NCBI GenBank assembly: GCA_028288905.1
Contig: JAQGHJ010000645.1
Location: 1 to 6,436 of the forward strand
DNA: 6,436 nucleotides
Direction of reading: 5' to 3'
Source of the DNA: Phycisphaerales bacterium
GTDB taxonomy: Bacteria; Planctomycetota; Phycisphaerae; Tepidisphaerales; Tepidisphaeraceae
A program made the position numbers and the translations under genes. The notes under the pieces are model-generated. The model was not told where the DNA came from. It did not search any database and saw only the letters and a list, made by a program, of their open reading frames with translations. Shown in pieces: positions 1 through 6,380 of this stretch (position 1 is its first letter; each line of letters opens with the position of its first letter).

Positions 1-606
1 GGCAGCCGCCGGGGGGTGGCGGCCGCCAACTTTCCCCGCCAGTTGGCGGCCGCGGCAAAGTTGATGGAGCGGTTCCCGACCGCCCGGTTCGTCGTCCCGA
101 CCACTGCGGCGACCGATGCCGGCGTCCGGGCCGCCGTGGCTGCCGGGCCGGTGCCGGCGGCCCGCGTTGAGGTGGCCACCGACGCCTTCGATGCCATGGT
201 CCCGCGGTGCGATCTGTGCCTAACCGTCAGCGGGACGTCGACGCTGCACGTCGCCAGCTTCGGCGTTCCGATGGTTGTCGTCTACGCCGGCAGCCCGCTG
301 CTGTGGCACGGGGTCGGGCGGTGGGTCATCCGGGCCAGGACGTTCGCGATGGTGAACCTGCTGGCCGACCCGGACCCGCTGTCTGCCCTGGCCGGCGGCC
401 GGCGGCTCGTGCCGGAGTTCGTCCCGTGGCACGGATCGGTCGACCCGGTCGCCCGCCTCGCCGGCGACCTGCTGTCTGACCCCGCCGCCCTCGCCGCCCA
501 GCGGGACGGGCTGGATTCCATGGTCCGCCGGCTTGACCGCCCGGGGGCGTCCGACGCGGTCGCCGCCATGGCAGCAGAGATGATGGCGGCCGACTGCAAG
601 CAGTAG
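1..606 (+). CDS. lpxB: Lipid-A-disaccharide synthase, C-terminal half (5' end outside window)
   Basis: LpxB is a family GT19 glycosyltransferase that joins UDP-2,3-diacylglucosamine and lipid X into the lipid A disaccharide at the inner face of the cytoplasmic membrane. The frame is open from base 1, and the first residues read GSRRG, matching the conserved PGSR turn in the middle of LpxB, so the gene begins upstream. The GTG at base 16 is only an internal codon. About 201 residues are present, roughly the second half of a protein usually near 380 residues. Family signatures follow in order: VSGTSTL at visible residues 76-82 (the SGT-type nucleotide-sugar loop), then FGVPMVVVY, NLLA (119-122) and LVPEF (136-140). 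The gene ends with TAG and no partial or broken motif is seen. It faces the MOSC gene tail to tail. Identification by motif reading is strong. Its presence implies an LPS-type outer membrane. Confidence 0.9.
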   Translation, partial: GSRRGVAAANFPRQLAAAAKLMERFPTARFVVPTTAATDAGVRAAVAAGPVPAARVEVATDAFDAMVPRCDLCLTVSGTSTLHVASFGVPMVVVYAGSPLLWHGVGRWVIRARTFAMVNLLADPDPLSALAGGRRLVPEFVPWHGSVDPVARLAGDLLSDPAALAAQRDGLDSMVRRLDRPGASDAVAAMAAEMMAADCKQ

Positions 607-690
607 GCAGCGGGCAGGACGCCTGGGCGTGAGGCGGGACGTCCGGCTCTGGTGGTGCCGGGTGACTGAGTAGGGTGCTTCAGCGACGCC

Positions 691-720
691 CGAGGTGATC
701 TGACGCGAGGTGATGCGAAC
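691..720 (+). repeat. Two-copy imperfect 15-bp tandem repeat
   Basis: The 9-mer CGAGGTGAT occurs at 691-699 and again at 706-714, giving a 15-bp period with about 11 of 15 positions shared between the two units. It lies between two genes that converge, so a promoter operator is unlikely here. It may be chance or a remnant duplication. Confidence 0.35.
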
Positions 721-812
721 GTCTGAATCTCGCCCTTCCGGGCAGGGCGACATCGAACTCGTCAAACTGTTTCGCGCGGAACCCTCGCCGATAGCAATAT
801 GGCGTCGCGGGT

Positions 813-867
813 GCCCGCCGAGGTCGTGGCGGGCGTTCCGGCTGCGCCTGCGGGCGCCAAGCCCGCA
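813..867. terminator. Pair of GC-rich hairpins, candidate bidirectional terminator
   Basis: Two perfect 7-bp stems lie side by side: GCCCGCC/GGCGGGC (813-819 with 828-834, 8-base loop) and TGCGGGC/GCCCGCA (849-855 with 861-867, 5-base loop). The second begins about 20 bases after the stop of the MOSC gene when read on the - strand. They could end the MOSC transcript and also block read-through from lpxB. No T tract follows either stem on either strand, so a factor-independent mechanism is not proven, and stems of this size are common in such GC-rich DNA. Confidence 0.35.
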
Positions 868-886
868 CCGCGATGGTGCCGGCCGA

Positions 887-1381
887 CTATGCCAATGCGG
901 GTAGCGCGCCACGCCCCGGCCCTACTGGAGTGATAGGATCTCCTGCACGAATCGTTCCGCCCTCCAGCACCTCGGCCCGCAGCCCGCCACGGCCCTTCAT
1001 CGCGTCATACACCTCCGCCCCGATCAGCCGGTCTAGGTACCGACAGGGGGCGCAGAGACGCTGGCCGCGCAACAGGGCCGGACCGACGGTGAAGCGGCGG
1101 CCGACCAAGGCGGCGAGGGCCACGCCGCGGGTCACCACGTTCCGCCGGTGGCGACCGTCGGAGAGGTCGACACGGCTTGCGCCGAGCACTGTCTCCACGG
1201 CTTCGGCCTCAATCAACGTCACCTGCCGGCCCTCTCCGGGCCACCGGCTAAACGCGCCGACCCCAAGGTAGTAGCGATCGCCCACCAGGCCGCGGCCGGC
1301 GACGGCCTCGGCCGCTTCCACACGTACCGGAGCCCCGCGGGAGGCCGGCGCGATGAAGAGTCGTTGGACGGTGCCGGGCAC
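887..1381 (-). CDS. Stand-alone MOSC-domain protein
   Basis: This encodes 164 residues with almost the whole length taken by one MOSC domain, the fold found at the C-terminus of molybdenum cofactor sulfurases and in small single-domain proteins such as YiiM-like ones. Such domains are thought to carry or deliver sulfur or bind molybdenum cofactor through a conserved cysteine. Visible signatures are GRGLVGDRYY (29-38), RQVTLIEAEAVE (52-63), RRNVVTRGV (79-87), ALVGRRFTVG (91-100), the cysteine pair RLCAPC (C110 and C113) and RGGLRAEVLEGGTIRAGD (131-148). No signal peptide or membrane segment is present, so it should be cytoplasmic. The GTG start at 1381 is chosen because the family usually begins just before the IFIAPA-like strand, seen here as LFIAPA (8-13). 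There is no good Shine-Dalgarno, but the start lies 9 bases after the stop of the GGDEF-EAL gene, so translational coupling is plausible. Substrate and partner are unknown. Confidence 0.88.
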   Translation of the reverse strand: MPGTVQRLFIAPASRGAPVRVEAAEAVAGRGLVGDRYYLGVGAFSRWPGEGRQVTLIEAEAVETVLGASRVDLSDGRHRRNVVTRGVALAALVGRRFTVGPALLRGQRLCAPCRYLDRLIGAEVYDAMKGRGGLRAEVLEGGTIRAGDPITPVGPGRGALPALA

Positions 1382-1390
1382 GGGCCGATC

Positions 1391-4339
1391 TTACGCCGCC
1401 AGGGGTTGCGACGACGGGCCGTCCAGCAGGACGGCGATCGCCGCTTCCGGGTCGAGCGGGCGGGCGAAGTGGTAGCCCTGCCCGTAGTCACAGTCCAGGG
1501 CCTGGAGCATGGCCACCTGATCGAGCGTCTCCAGCCCCTCGGCGACCACCCGCATGCCGAGGTTGTGGGCAAGGGACACGATCGCGTGGATGACGGCGGC
1601 GTAGTCACGGCGGCCGGACATGTTGGCGACGAACGCCCGGTCGACCTTCAGCCCCTCGATCGGGAACCGGTGCAGGCAGCTGAGCGACGAGTATCCCGTC
1701 CCGAAGTCGTCCATGTACAGCCCGACCCCCAGATCGCGGATGGCGGCGAGCGTCCGCAGCGCGTCGTCCGTCCCCCGCCCGTCCGCCATCACGACGCTCT
1801 CGGTGATCTCCAACTTTAGGGCGGCCGGCTCGACGCCGGTTTCGGCCAAGGCGTCGGCGACCAGTGCGACAAGCCCGGGGTCCCGGAACTGCCGGCGGCT
1901 CAGGTTCACCGCGACCGCGAACGCCGGCAGGCTGGGGCGGGCGTCCCGCCACCGCCTCACCTGCCGGCACGCCTCGCGGATCACCCACTGTCCGATCGGG
2001 ACGATCAGCCCCGCGTCCTCTGCGACCGGGATGAACTCGCCCGGCATGAGCAGGCCCTCGGTCGGGTGCTGCCACCGCAGCAGCGCTTCGAACCCTGCCA
2101 CCCGCCGGTTCTCCAGCGACACGACCGGCTGGTACGCCAGGAACAGCTCCCCCCTCTCGGCCGCCCGGCGAAGGTCGGCCTCGAGCCGGAGCCGCCGGAC
2201 GGCCGCCTCGTGCATGGTCGTGTCGAAGACGGCGTACCGCCCGCGGCCCTCGGCCTTGGCCCGGTACATCGCCGCGTCGGCGTCCCGGAGCAGGTCCTTC
2301 GGGCTCGCGTACCCCGCGTGACCGGCCGCGATCCCGATGCTCGTCCCGGTCACGATCTCCTGCCCGCCGATCGCGAACGGCCGGGTCAGGGCGTCCCGCA
2401 CCCGGTCGGCCACCGCGACCGCGTCGTCGGTTGCGCCCGGCCCCTCCAGCAGGACGGCGAACTCGTCACCGCCGAGCCGGCCCAGCATCCGGGCCGGGGG
2501 CCCGCCGGTGGCGCCGGCGGCGACCGCCGTCGACGTGTCGGGTAGGCAGGCGGCGACCCGCGCCGCGACCTCGACCAGCAGCCGGTCCCCGACCGCGTGT
2601 CCGAGGCTGTCGTTGATCAGCTTGAACCGGTCGAGGTCAAGAAACAGCACGGTGAACGGGCGGTCGGCCGCCCGCCGCAGGCAGCCGGCCACTCGCCCCT
2701 CGAACGCCGCCCGGTTCAGCAGTCCGGTCAGCCCGTCGTGGCCGGCGTCGTGCCGCAGCCGCTCCTCGGCCTGCAGCCGCTCGGTCACATCTTGGACGGT
2801 TCCCTCGTAGTACAACAGAGTCCCGTCCGGGGAGCGGACGGCGCGGGCGTCCTCGGAGATCCACCGCACCTGACCGTCAAGCCGGCGGATGCGAACCTGG
2901 AAATCCGCGACCGCCCCATCGCGGTCAATCAGCCGACGGAACTCGTCCCTGGCTCCTGAATCGACATATAGCTGCCCGGCGATGTCGGTCAGTCCGTGGA
3001 CGAGCCGCTCGGGGGTTTCGTACCCGTAAATCCGGGCGAGCCGAGCGTTCGCTTTCAGGTAACGCCCGTCGGCCGACGTCTGGTAGATGCCGATCGGGGC
3101 GTGGGTAACGATGTCCCGGTACCGCTGTTCGGCATCCTCGGCCCGGCGGCAGAGGCGGTCGTGGGCGTCGGCCAGCTCGCTACTCATCCGGTTGAACGCC
3201 CCGGCCAGCACCCCAAGCTCGTCCGCCTGCTCGGCCGGGACGGCCGAAGTTGGGACGGTCGACCCCCACTGCCCCAGGCTGAGTCGCTCGGCCGCGGCCG
3301 TCAGCGCCCGGACCGGCCGCACCCATCGCCCGACGGCCAAGAACGTCAGCCCGGCGGCGGCGAGCACCCCGGCCCCCGCCACCCCGCCCGCCCCTAGCAC
3401 GGTCGCCCGGGCCAGCCCCGCGACCTCCGCCTCCTGGCGGACGGCGATCGCCACCCAGCCGTTGCCAACCGGGACCGCGTGACTCAACCAGCGGGTGCCA
3501 TCGGGGTCGGCGAACCGGAAGGCGCCGCCCGACGCGGCGGTGGCGGCGCGTCGCCAGCGGCTCACGGGCGGGTAGTCGGCCAGCAGGATCAGCGTGGTCA
3601 GCTTCTCCGGGTCCGGGTGGGCCAGCAGGTGCCCGGCCTCGTCCACAAGGAACGCGTACCCCGTCCGCCCGATCCGGTCGCACTGGACCGTCGCCGCCAG
3701 CGTCCGCAGCTGCATGCTCGCCGCAGCCACCGCCACCGTCCGCCCGGCGTCGTCCCGAACCGGGCCGGCGAACGTGACGGTCGGGGTGCCGAACGTCCGG
3801 CTGACCGCGATCGTCTGGCGGACCGGGTCCGCCCCGGCGAGCGCCCGCCGGAACCAGTCCCGGTCGGCGTAACTCTGGAGTTGCGCCCCGTCGCTGCGGG
3901 CGATGACCCGGCCGTCGACGCCCGTCAGATGCAGGCGGAGGGACCGCTCGTACAGGTCCCCGAGGTTCGCGAGCGCGGCCCGGGCTGGGATCGGCTCGAC
4001 CGCGGCCGCCCGGGCCGCCGGCATGTCCTGCACGTGGCGGAGCGCCCTGAGGACGGTGGCCTCCCACCGCCCTGCCGCCCGGGCACACTGGCCGGCCTCG
4101 TCAGCCAAGTCCTGGGCGGCGTTCGCCTCCAACCGGTCGCCGGCCAGGTACCCAATCCCCAGGATCCCGCCCAGCAGCGGCGCGATCGCCAGCAGCATGA
4201 CGGCCGTCAGCCGCCCGCGCAGCCCGAGGGCCTTGGCGGGCCGGCGTCCGGCGGTGCGGGGGATGGGGTTCGAGCGGGTCACCGGGCGGCGGCTCCTGTC
4301 GCGCGGGTCGCGGCCCGCCGCCGCCGGACGGACCGTCAC
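1391..4339 (-). CDS. Membrane dCache-HAMP-PAS-GGDEF-EAL c-di-GMP enzyme
   Basis: This is a 982-codon sensor that should make and/or break cyclic di-GMP. Domains in order: transmembrane helix (about 45-66), periplasmic dCache-like sensor (about 67-307, with the Cache signature YADRDWFRRA at 157-166 and a second lobe at AFLVDEAGHLLAHPD, 229-243), second helix (about 311-337), HAMP linker (338-390), PAS with PAC tail (about 405-523), GGDEF (about 527-706) and EAL (about 715-970). The GGDEF motif is intact (RLGGDEF, 621-627), as are LDLDRFKLINDSLGH and GD. The EAL residues are all present: E751 (EALLRW), N812, E844, D877-D878 (DDFGTGYSSL), K898, E934 and Q954 (QGY). Both activities are therefore possible. 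The RxxD inhibitory site is missing, replaced by a Gly/Ala/Pro-rich stretch (604-619). The GTG at 4339 gives the longest form. A GTG at 4282 (residue 20) has a better upstream AGGAG and may be the true start. The MOSC gene follows 9 bases downstream. Confidence 0.93.
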   Translation of the reverse strand: MTVRPAAAGRDPRDRSRRPVTRSNPIPRTAGRRPAKALGLRGRLTAVMLLAIAPLLGGILGIGYLAGDRLEANAAQDLADEAGQCARAAGRWEATVLRALRHVQDMPAARAAAVEPIPARAALANLGDLYERSLRLHLTGVDGRVIARSDGAQLQSYADRDWFRRALAGADPVRQTIAVSRTFGTPTVTFAGPVRDDAGRTVAVAAASMQLRTLAATVQCDRIGRTGYAFLVDEAGHLLAHPDPEKLTTLILLADYPPVSRWRRAATAASGGAFRFADPDGTRWLSHAVPVGNGWVAIAVRQEAEVAGLARATVLGAGGVAGAGVLAAAGLTFLAVGRWVRPVRALTAAAERLSLGQWGSTVPTSAVPAEQADELGVLAGAFNRMSSELADAHDRLCRRAEDAEQRYRDIVTHAPIGIYQTSADGRYLKANARLARIYGYETPERLVHGLTDIAGQLYVDSGARDEFRRLIDRDGAVADFQVRIRRLDGQVRWISEDARAVRSPDGTLLYYEGTVQDVTERLQAEERLRHDAGHDGLTGLLNRAAFEGRVAGCLRRAADRPFTVLFLDLDRFKLINDSLGHAVGDRLLVEVAARVAACLPDTSTAVAAGATGGPPARMLGRLGGDEFAVLLEGPGATDDAVAVADRVRDALTRPFAIGGQEIVTGTSIGIAAGHAGYASPKDLLRDADAAMYRAKAEGRGRYAVFDTTMHEAAVRRLRLEADLRRAAERGELFLAYQPVVSLENRRVAGFEALLRWQHPTEGLLMPGEFIPVAEDAGLIVPIGQWVIREACRQVRRWRDARPSLPAFAVAVNLSRRQFRDPGLVALVADALAETGVEPAALKLEITESVVMADGRGTDDALRTLAAIRDLGVGLYMDDFGTGYSSLSCLHRFPIEGLKVDRAFVANMSGRRDYAAVIHAIVSLAHNLGMRVVAEGLETLDQVAMLQALDCDYGQGYHFARPLDPEAAIAVLLDGPSSQPLAA
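4293..4297 (-). promoter_or_regulatory. Candidate ribosome binding site for an internal start of the GGDEF-EAL gene
   Basis: AGGAG on the - strand is followed after 10 bases by an in-frame GTG at 4282-4280. The GTG at 4339 has no purine-rich element in front of it. The extra 19 residues of the longer form precede the first membrane helix and show no motif. This favours the shorter 963-residue form, although Gram-negative bacteria of this type often start genes without a clear Shine-Dalgarno. Confidence 0.45.
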
Positions 4340-4605
4340 GGCGCGGGGGCGCGGAACCTGTTCGACTGTGCCATCGGTCGCCGGCCGGTCGTGCTTGACG
4401 AAGTCGACCGCGGCCCTGCCCCAGGGACCTTGGTAGCGTTCGTCCGCTGTAGTTGAGACCCGAATCTATTGGACCCTTGCCCGACCCAGGCGCGGTTTGT
4501 CAGGCGGAACGCCATGGGAAGCGGCGTCTCAACTGCCCTTCCCGTCGCCCCAGGAACCGCCCGGCCGAACCGTTTTCCTGCCGACGGTCTAACTGCCGGC
4601 GTTGT
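4340..4605. other. Gap between the lipoprotein and GGDEF-EAL genes, probable promoter region
   Basis: This 266 bp stretch lies upstream of the GGDEF-EAL gene and downstream of the lipoprotein gene, both on the - strand. It is slightly less GC-rich than the genes. I could not find a convincing -35/-10 pair at normal spacing. It holds a weak stem just after the lipoprotein stop (GCCGAC/GCCGGC, 4580-4600, one wobble pair) without a T run on the relevant strand, and a widely spaced 9-bp inverted repeat. Open frames crossing it on the + strand look like antisense shadows. Confidence 0.4.
4451..4534. repeat. Widely spaced 9-bp perfect inverted repeat
   Basis: AGTTGAGAC at 4451-4459 is the exact reverse complement of GTCTCAACT at 4526-4534, with 66 bases between. 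The arms do not extend further. It lies about 110 bp upstream of the GGDEF-EAL start. It could be a pair of operator half-sites or a long stem in the leader, but one such repeat by chance in a gap of this size is not very improbable. Confidence 0.3.
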
Positions 4606-5271
4606 TCACTTCGTCGGCGCCGCACCCGCCGTGCCGTCTACGGGTGCCGCGGCGGGCTGGGTGGACGGCTCGGCGGCCGCCTCCCTCTTCGCTCGCTCGT
4701 TCAGCGCCAACAGCTTGTCGTACGCCTCCGCGAACGCTTTCGGCGTCTCCTTCGCCCCGACGGCGGCGACCACCTTCTTCCCGCCGTACAGGATTTGGAC
4801 CGTGTCGGCGGACTCCGGCGCGGGGGAGGGGACGTAGTTGTCTTTGAGGCTGTCCCAATCCTTGAACGTGTCGGCCCAGCCGGCGAGCTGCGCCGGATCG
4901 AGTTGACCGTCGCCGGCGTAGCTGCGGCCGCGGCCGTGGTCGCGGATCCGGTAGATACCGTCACCGGTGAGCTGCATCTCGAGGTCGCCGGACGGGCCGG
5001 ACCGCAGCAGCGTCACCTGACGGAACTGGTGGGCCGCCGGACCCTTGGACGGCGGAAGCGTGAAGAGCGGGTCGAGCCCAGCCTCGGCCCCCGGGGCCAC
5101 CTGTGCCGCGTCGGACGGGGCAGAGGCGGGTGCGACGGCCGCCGCGACCGCCCCGCCGCCCGACGGCTCGGTGGTCGGCCTTTCCGCCGCGGTGGAGGCC
5201 GGCTTCGCGCACCCGCCCGCCGCCGTCAACGCGGTCAGCGCCAGCCCGACGGCCGTGGATCCCTTCGCCAT
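4606..5271 (-). CDS. Putative lipoprotein of unknown function
   Basis: This encodes 221 residues. The N-terminus MAKGSTAVGLALTALTAAGG followed by C21 is a short hydrophobic signal with a lipobox-like AGGC, so the mature protein is probably lipid-anchored outside the cytoplasm. Residues 22-80 are a low-complexity Ala/Pro/Ser/Thr linker. A compact folded part spans about 82-195, beginning FRQVTLLRSGPSGDLEMQL and containing GDGIYRIRDHGRG, DTFKDWDSLKDNY and VQILYGGKKVVAAVG, with a helical end FAEAYDKLLALNERAKREA. The tail is again Ala/Pro/Thr-rich. The beta-rich core followed by a helix loosely resembles small extracytoplasmic domains of unknown function; I do not recognise a named family and no catalytic motif is visible. 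The ATG at 5271 is chosen over in-frame codons further upstream because GAGGG sits 8 bases before it and the lipobox then falls at the normal distance. It is probably transcribed on its own or from the methyltransferase side. Confidence 0.8.
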   Translation of the reverse strand: MAKGSTAVGLALTALTAAGGCAKPASTAAERPTTEPSGGGAVAAAVAPASAPSDAAQVAPGAEAGLDPLFTLPPSKGPAAHQFRQVTLLRSGPSGDLEMQLTGDGIYRIRDHGRGRSYAGDGQLDPAQLAGWADTFKDWDSLKDNYVPSPAPESADTVQILYGGKKVVAAVGAKETPKAFAEAYDKLLALNERAKREAAAEPSTQPAAAPVDGTAGAAPTK

Positions 5272-5279
5272 GTGACGTG

Positions 5280-5284
5280 CCCTC
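5280..5284 (-). promoter_or_regulatory. Ribosome binding site of the lipoprotein gene
   Basis: GAGGG on the - strand lies 8 bases before the ATG at 5271-5269. It decides the start against a longer reading from 5343, whose extra residues come from a short GC-rich repeat (GGCCGCCC twice at 12-bp period) and would bury the signal peptide. Confidence 0.6.
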
Positions 5285-5397
5285 GATGGTGTCCTCCCGA
5301 CGGGCCGCCCAACCGGCCGCCCGAGGGGTCCTCTGCTCCGCAACCGGACGCGAGTTTACGTTTGGGATGACCCGGCGTGAAATCCGGCTGACGAATG

Positions 5398-5422
5398 TCC
5401 GCCGGGGCATCGGCCCGGCGGA
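5398..5422 (-). terminator. 9-bp hairpin after the methyltransferase gene, candidate terminator
   Basis: The stem TCCGCCGGG/CCCGGCGGA (5398-5406 with 5414-5422) is perfect over 9 bp with a 7-base loop, and starts about 15 bases after the methyltransferase stop when read on the - strand. The bases after it (ACATTCGTCA) are not a T run. Position and strength suit a terminator or transcript-end stabiliser that separates the methyltransferase from the lipoprotein gene. Confidence 0.45.
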
Positions 5423-5437
5423 GGACGAAGGCGTCCG

Positions 5438-6355
5438 TCACGCGGACATCCGCCCGGCGTGTACTTCGGTCGAGTAAGCCATCACGACCGTCCCGTCGAC
5501 CGCGCACACGTCGAACAGCCGGCGGAGCGCGGATAGCATGTCGGCGTGCCTCGGGTGGCCGGCCGCCGGGGCGTACGAACTGCTGAGCAGGCGGCCGGCC
5601 AGCCCGGCGAAGTCCAACCGCTGCTCGGATGGGAACTCTGCCAGGTGGTACGAGTCCGCCGCGAAGAACGCAGCCGCCGCGGCCGCGTCGGCCCGGTCGT
5701 GCCGGACCCGGGCGTAGTCGGTGCCATACTCGAGAAGCAACGCCTCGTACTGCTCGGCGAACGCAGACCCGGCTAACCGGCGGGTGTTCCAGAACAGCGC
5801 GACCCCGCCGCCCGGCCGCAGGATGCGGGCGAACTCCCGCCGGGCGGCCGGCGGGTCGAACCAGTGAAACGCTTGGCCGGCAGCGACGAGGTCGACGGAC
5901 GCGTCCGGGAGCGTGGTGGCTTCGGCGCTGCCCTGGACGCTGTAGAACGTCCCGCCCGCCACGGCGTCGGGTACGCCTGGCCGCGACGCGGACGGAGCCG
6001 GGCGGGACCCGAACCGCCGTTCGGCCGCCGCCCGCATCGCCGCGTTCGGCTCCACGCCGTACACCGGGTGCCCCGCCGACAGGAAGAGCGCGGACGAGAT
6101 GCCAGTGCCGCACCCCACATCCGCCACGATCGCCCCGTCCCGAAGTAGGCCAGTGTCGCGGAGCAAGTCGAGCACCACCGGCGGGTAGGTCGGGCGGTGG
6201 GCGACGTAGGAGTCGACGCGGTCGGTGAACCGGTCCTTCGGATCCGCCCCGGGCACTGCGGCCCGGCTTGCCCCGGCGTCGGTTGCGGAGCCCGGCGCTG
6301 CGGACGCGGACCGGCCTTCCATCGGTTCGGGCAAGGCTGTACCCTCCGGGCTCAC
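5438..6355 (-). CDS. Class I SAM-dependent methyltransferase
   Basis: This encodes up to 305 residues of the Methyltransf_11/25 type. After a disordered Ala/Ser-rich N-terminus of about 38 residues comes KDRFTDRVDSYVAHRPTYP (40-58), a lead-in common to this group of stand-alone methyltransferases. Motif I is DVGCGTG (79-85), the SAM ribose-binding acid is E102 in GVEPN, the next acidic loop is GSAEATTLPDASVDLV (142-157), then QAFHWFD (161-167) and LRPGG (179-183). All residues needed for SAM binding are seen; the acceptor substrate cannot be read. An Ala/Pro/Ser-rich insert (about 117-134) lengthens the loop after the acidic motif. The longest start is GTG at 6355 with no Shine-Dalgarno. A TTG at 6334, with GGAGGG 7 bases before it, and an ATG at 6322 are alternatives; TTG 6334 looks best. 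It is divergent from the leuD-type gene and cytoplasmic. Confidence 0.88.
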   Translation of the reverse strand: MSPEGTALPEPMEGRSASAAPGSATDAGASRAAVPGADPKDRFTDRVDSYVAHRPTYPPVVLDLLRDTGLLRDGAIVADVGCGTGISSALFLSAGHPVYGVEPNAAMRAAAERRFGSRPAPSASRPGVPDAVAGGTFYSVQGSAEATTLPDASVDLVAAGQAFHWFDPPAARREFARILRPGGGVALFWNTRRLAGSAFAEQYEALLLEYGTDYARVRHDRADAAAAAAFFAADSYHLAEFPSEQRLDFAGLAGRLLSSSYAPAAGHPRHADMLSALRRLFDVCAVDGTVVMAYSTEVHAGRMSA

Positions 6356-6380
6356 GGAACAGAAAGGACGTCAGCGACCC
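6335..6380. promoter_or_regulatory. Short divergent region between methyltransferase and leuD-type gene
   Basis: The two genes are transcribed away from each other with only 25 bp between their outermost starts, or 46 bp if the methyltransferase begins at TTG 6334. This is too short for two complete separate promoters, so they must overlap or lie within the coding region of the opposite gene. For the leuD-type gene a purine-rich AAAGGA (6363-6368) lies 12 bases before its ATG. I see no clear -35/-10 pair. Confidence 0.4.
6342..6347 (-). promoter_or_regulatory. Strong ribosome binding site pointing to a TTG start of the methyltransferase
   Basis: GGAGGG on the - strand is followed after 7 bases by an in-frame TTG at 6334-6332, near-ideal spacing. 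If this is used, the element lies inside the longer GTG-started reading, and the protein would be 298 residues beginning MPEPMEGR. Confidence 0.5.

Larger units (their letters stand above)
607..886. other. Convergent intergenic gap between lpxB and the MOSC gene
   Basis: This gap of about 280 bp lies between two genes that end towards each other. Short open frames inside it show no recognisable protein and no ribosome binding site. It holds a small hairpin just after lpxB (stem CGCCT/AGGCG, 620-636), a short imperfect tandem repeat (691-720) and two stronger GC-rich hairpins near the MOSC end (813-834 and 849-867). The likely role is transcription termination from both sides. None of the hairpins is followed by a clear T run. 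Confidence 0.5.

Noticed and set aside
710..904. Small + strand open frame in the convergent gap
   Set aside because: Its 64 codons run into the end of the MOSC gene, with no motif or convincing ribosome binding site.
220..912. - strand open frame of about 230 codons across the end of lpxB and the following gap
   Set aside because: It is antisense to conserved LpxB motifs and has no recognisable domain or ribosome binding site.
3180..4088. Second - strand open frame of about 302 codons inside the GGDEF-EAL gene
   Set aside because: It overlaps the dCache and HAMP coding part in another frame, and the product is Gly/Arg/Pro-rich with no domain signature.
3479..4456. + strand open frame of about 325 codons antisense to the sensor gene
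   Set aside because: Arg/Gly/Pro-rich shadow translation with no motif, opposite a gene whose dCache, HAMP and membrane segments are clear.
4453..5370. Long + strand open frame of about 305 codons across the lipoprotein gene
   Set aside because: It is antisense to a gene with a signal peptide, ribosome binding site and plausible folded core. Its own translation is Arg/Gly-rich without motifs, as expected of a shadow frame in very GC-rich DNA.
5235..6113. - strand open frame of about 292 codons overlapping the methyltransferase
   Set aside because: The overlapping frame carries intact SAM-binding motifs, while this one is Arg-rich and motif-free.
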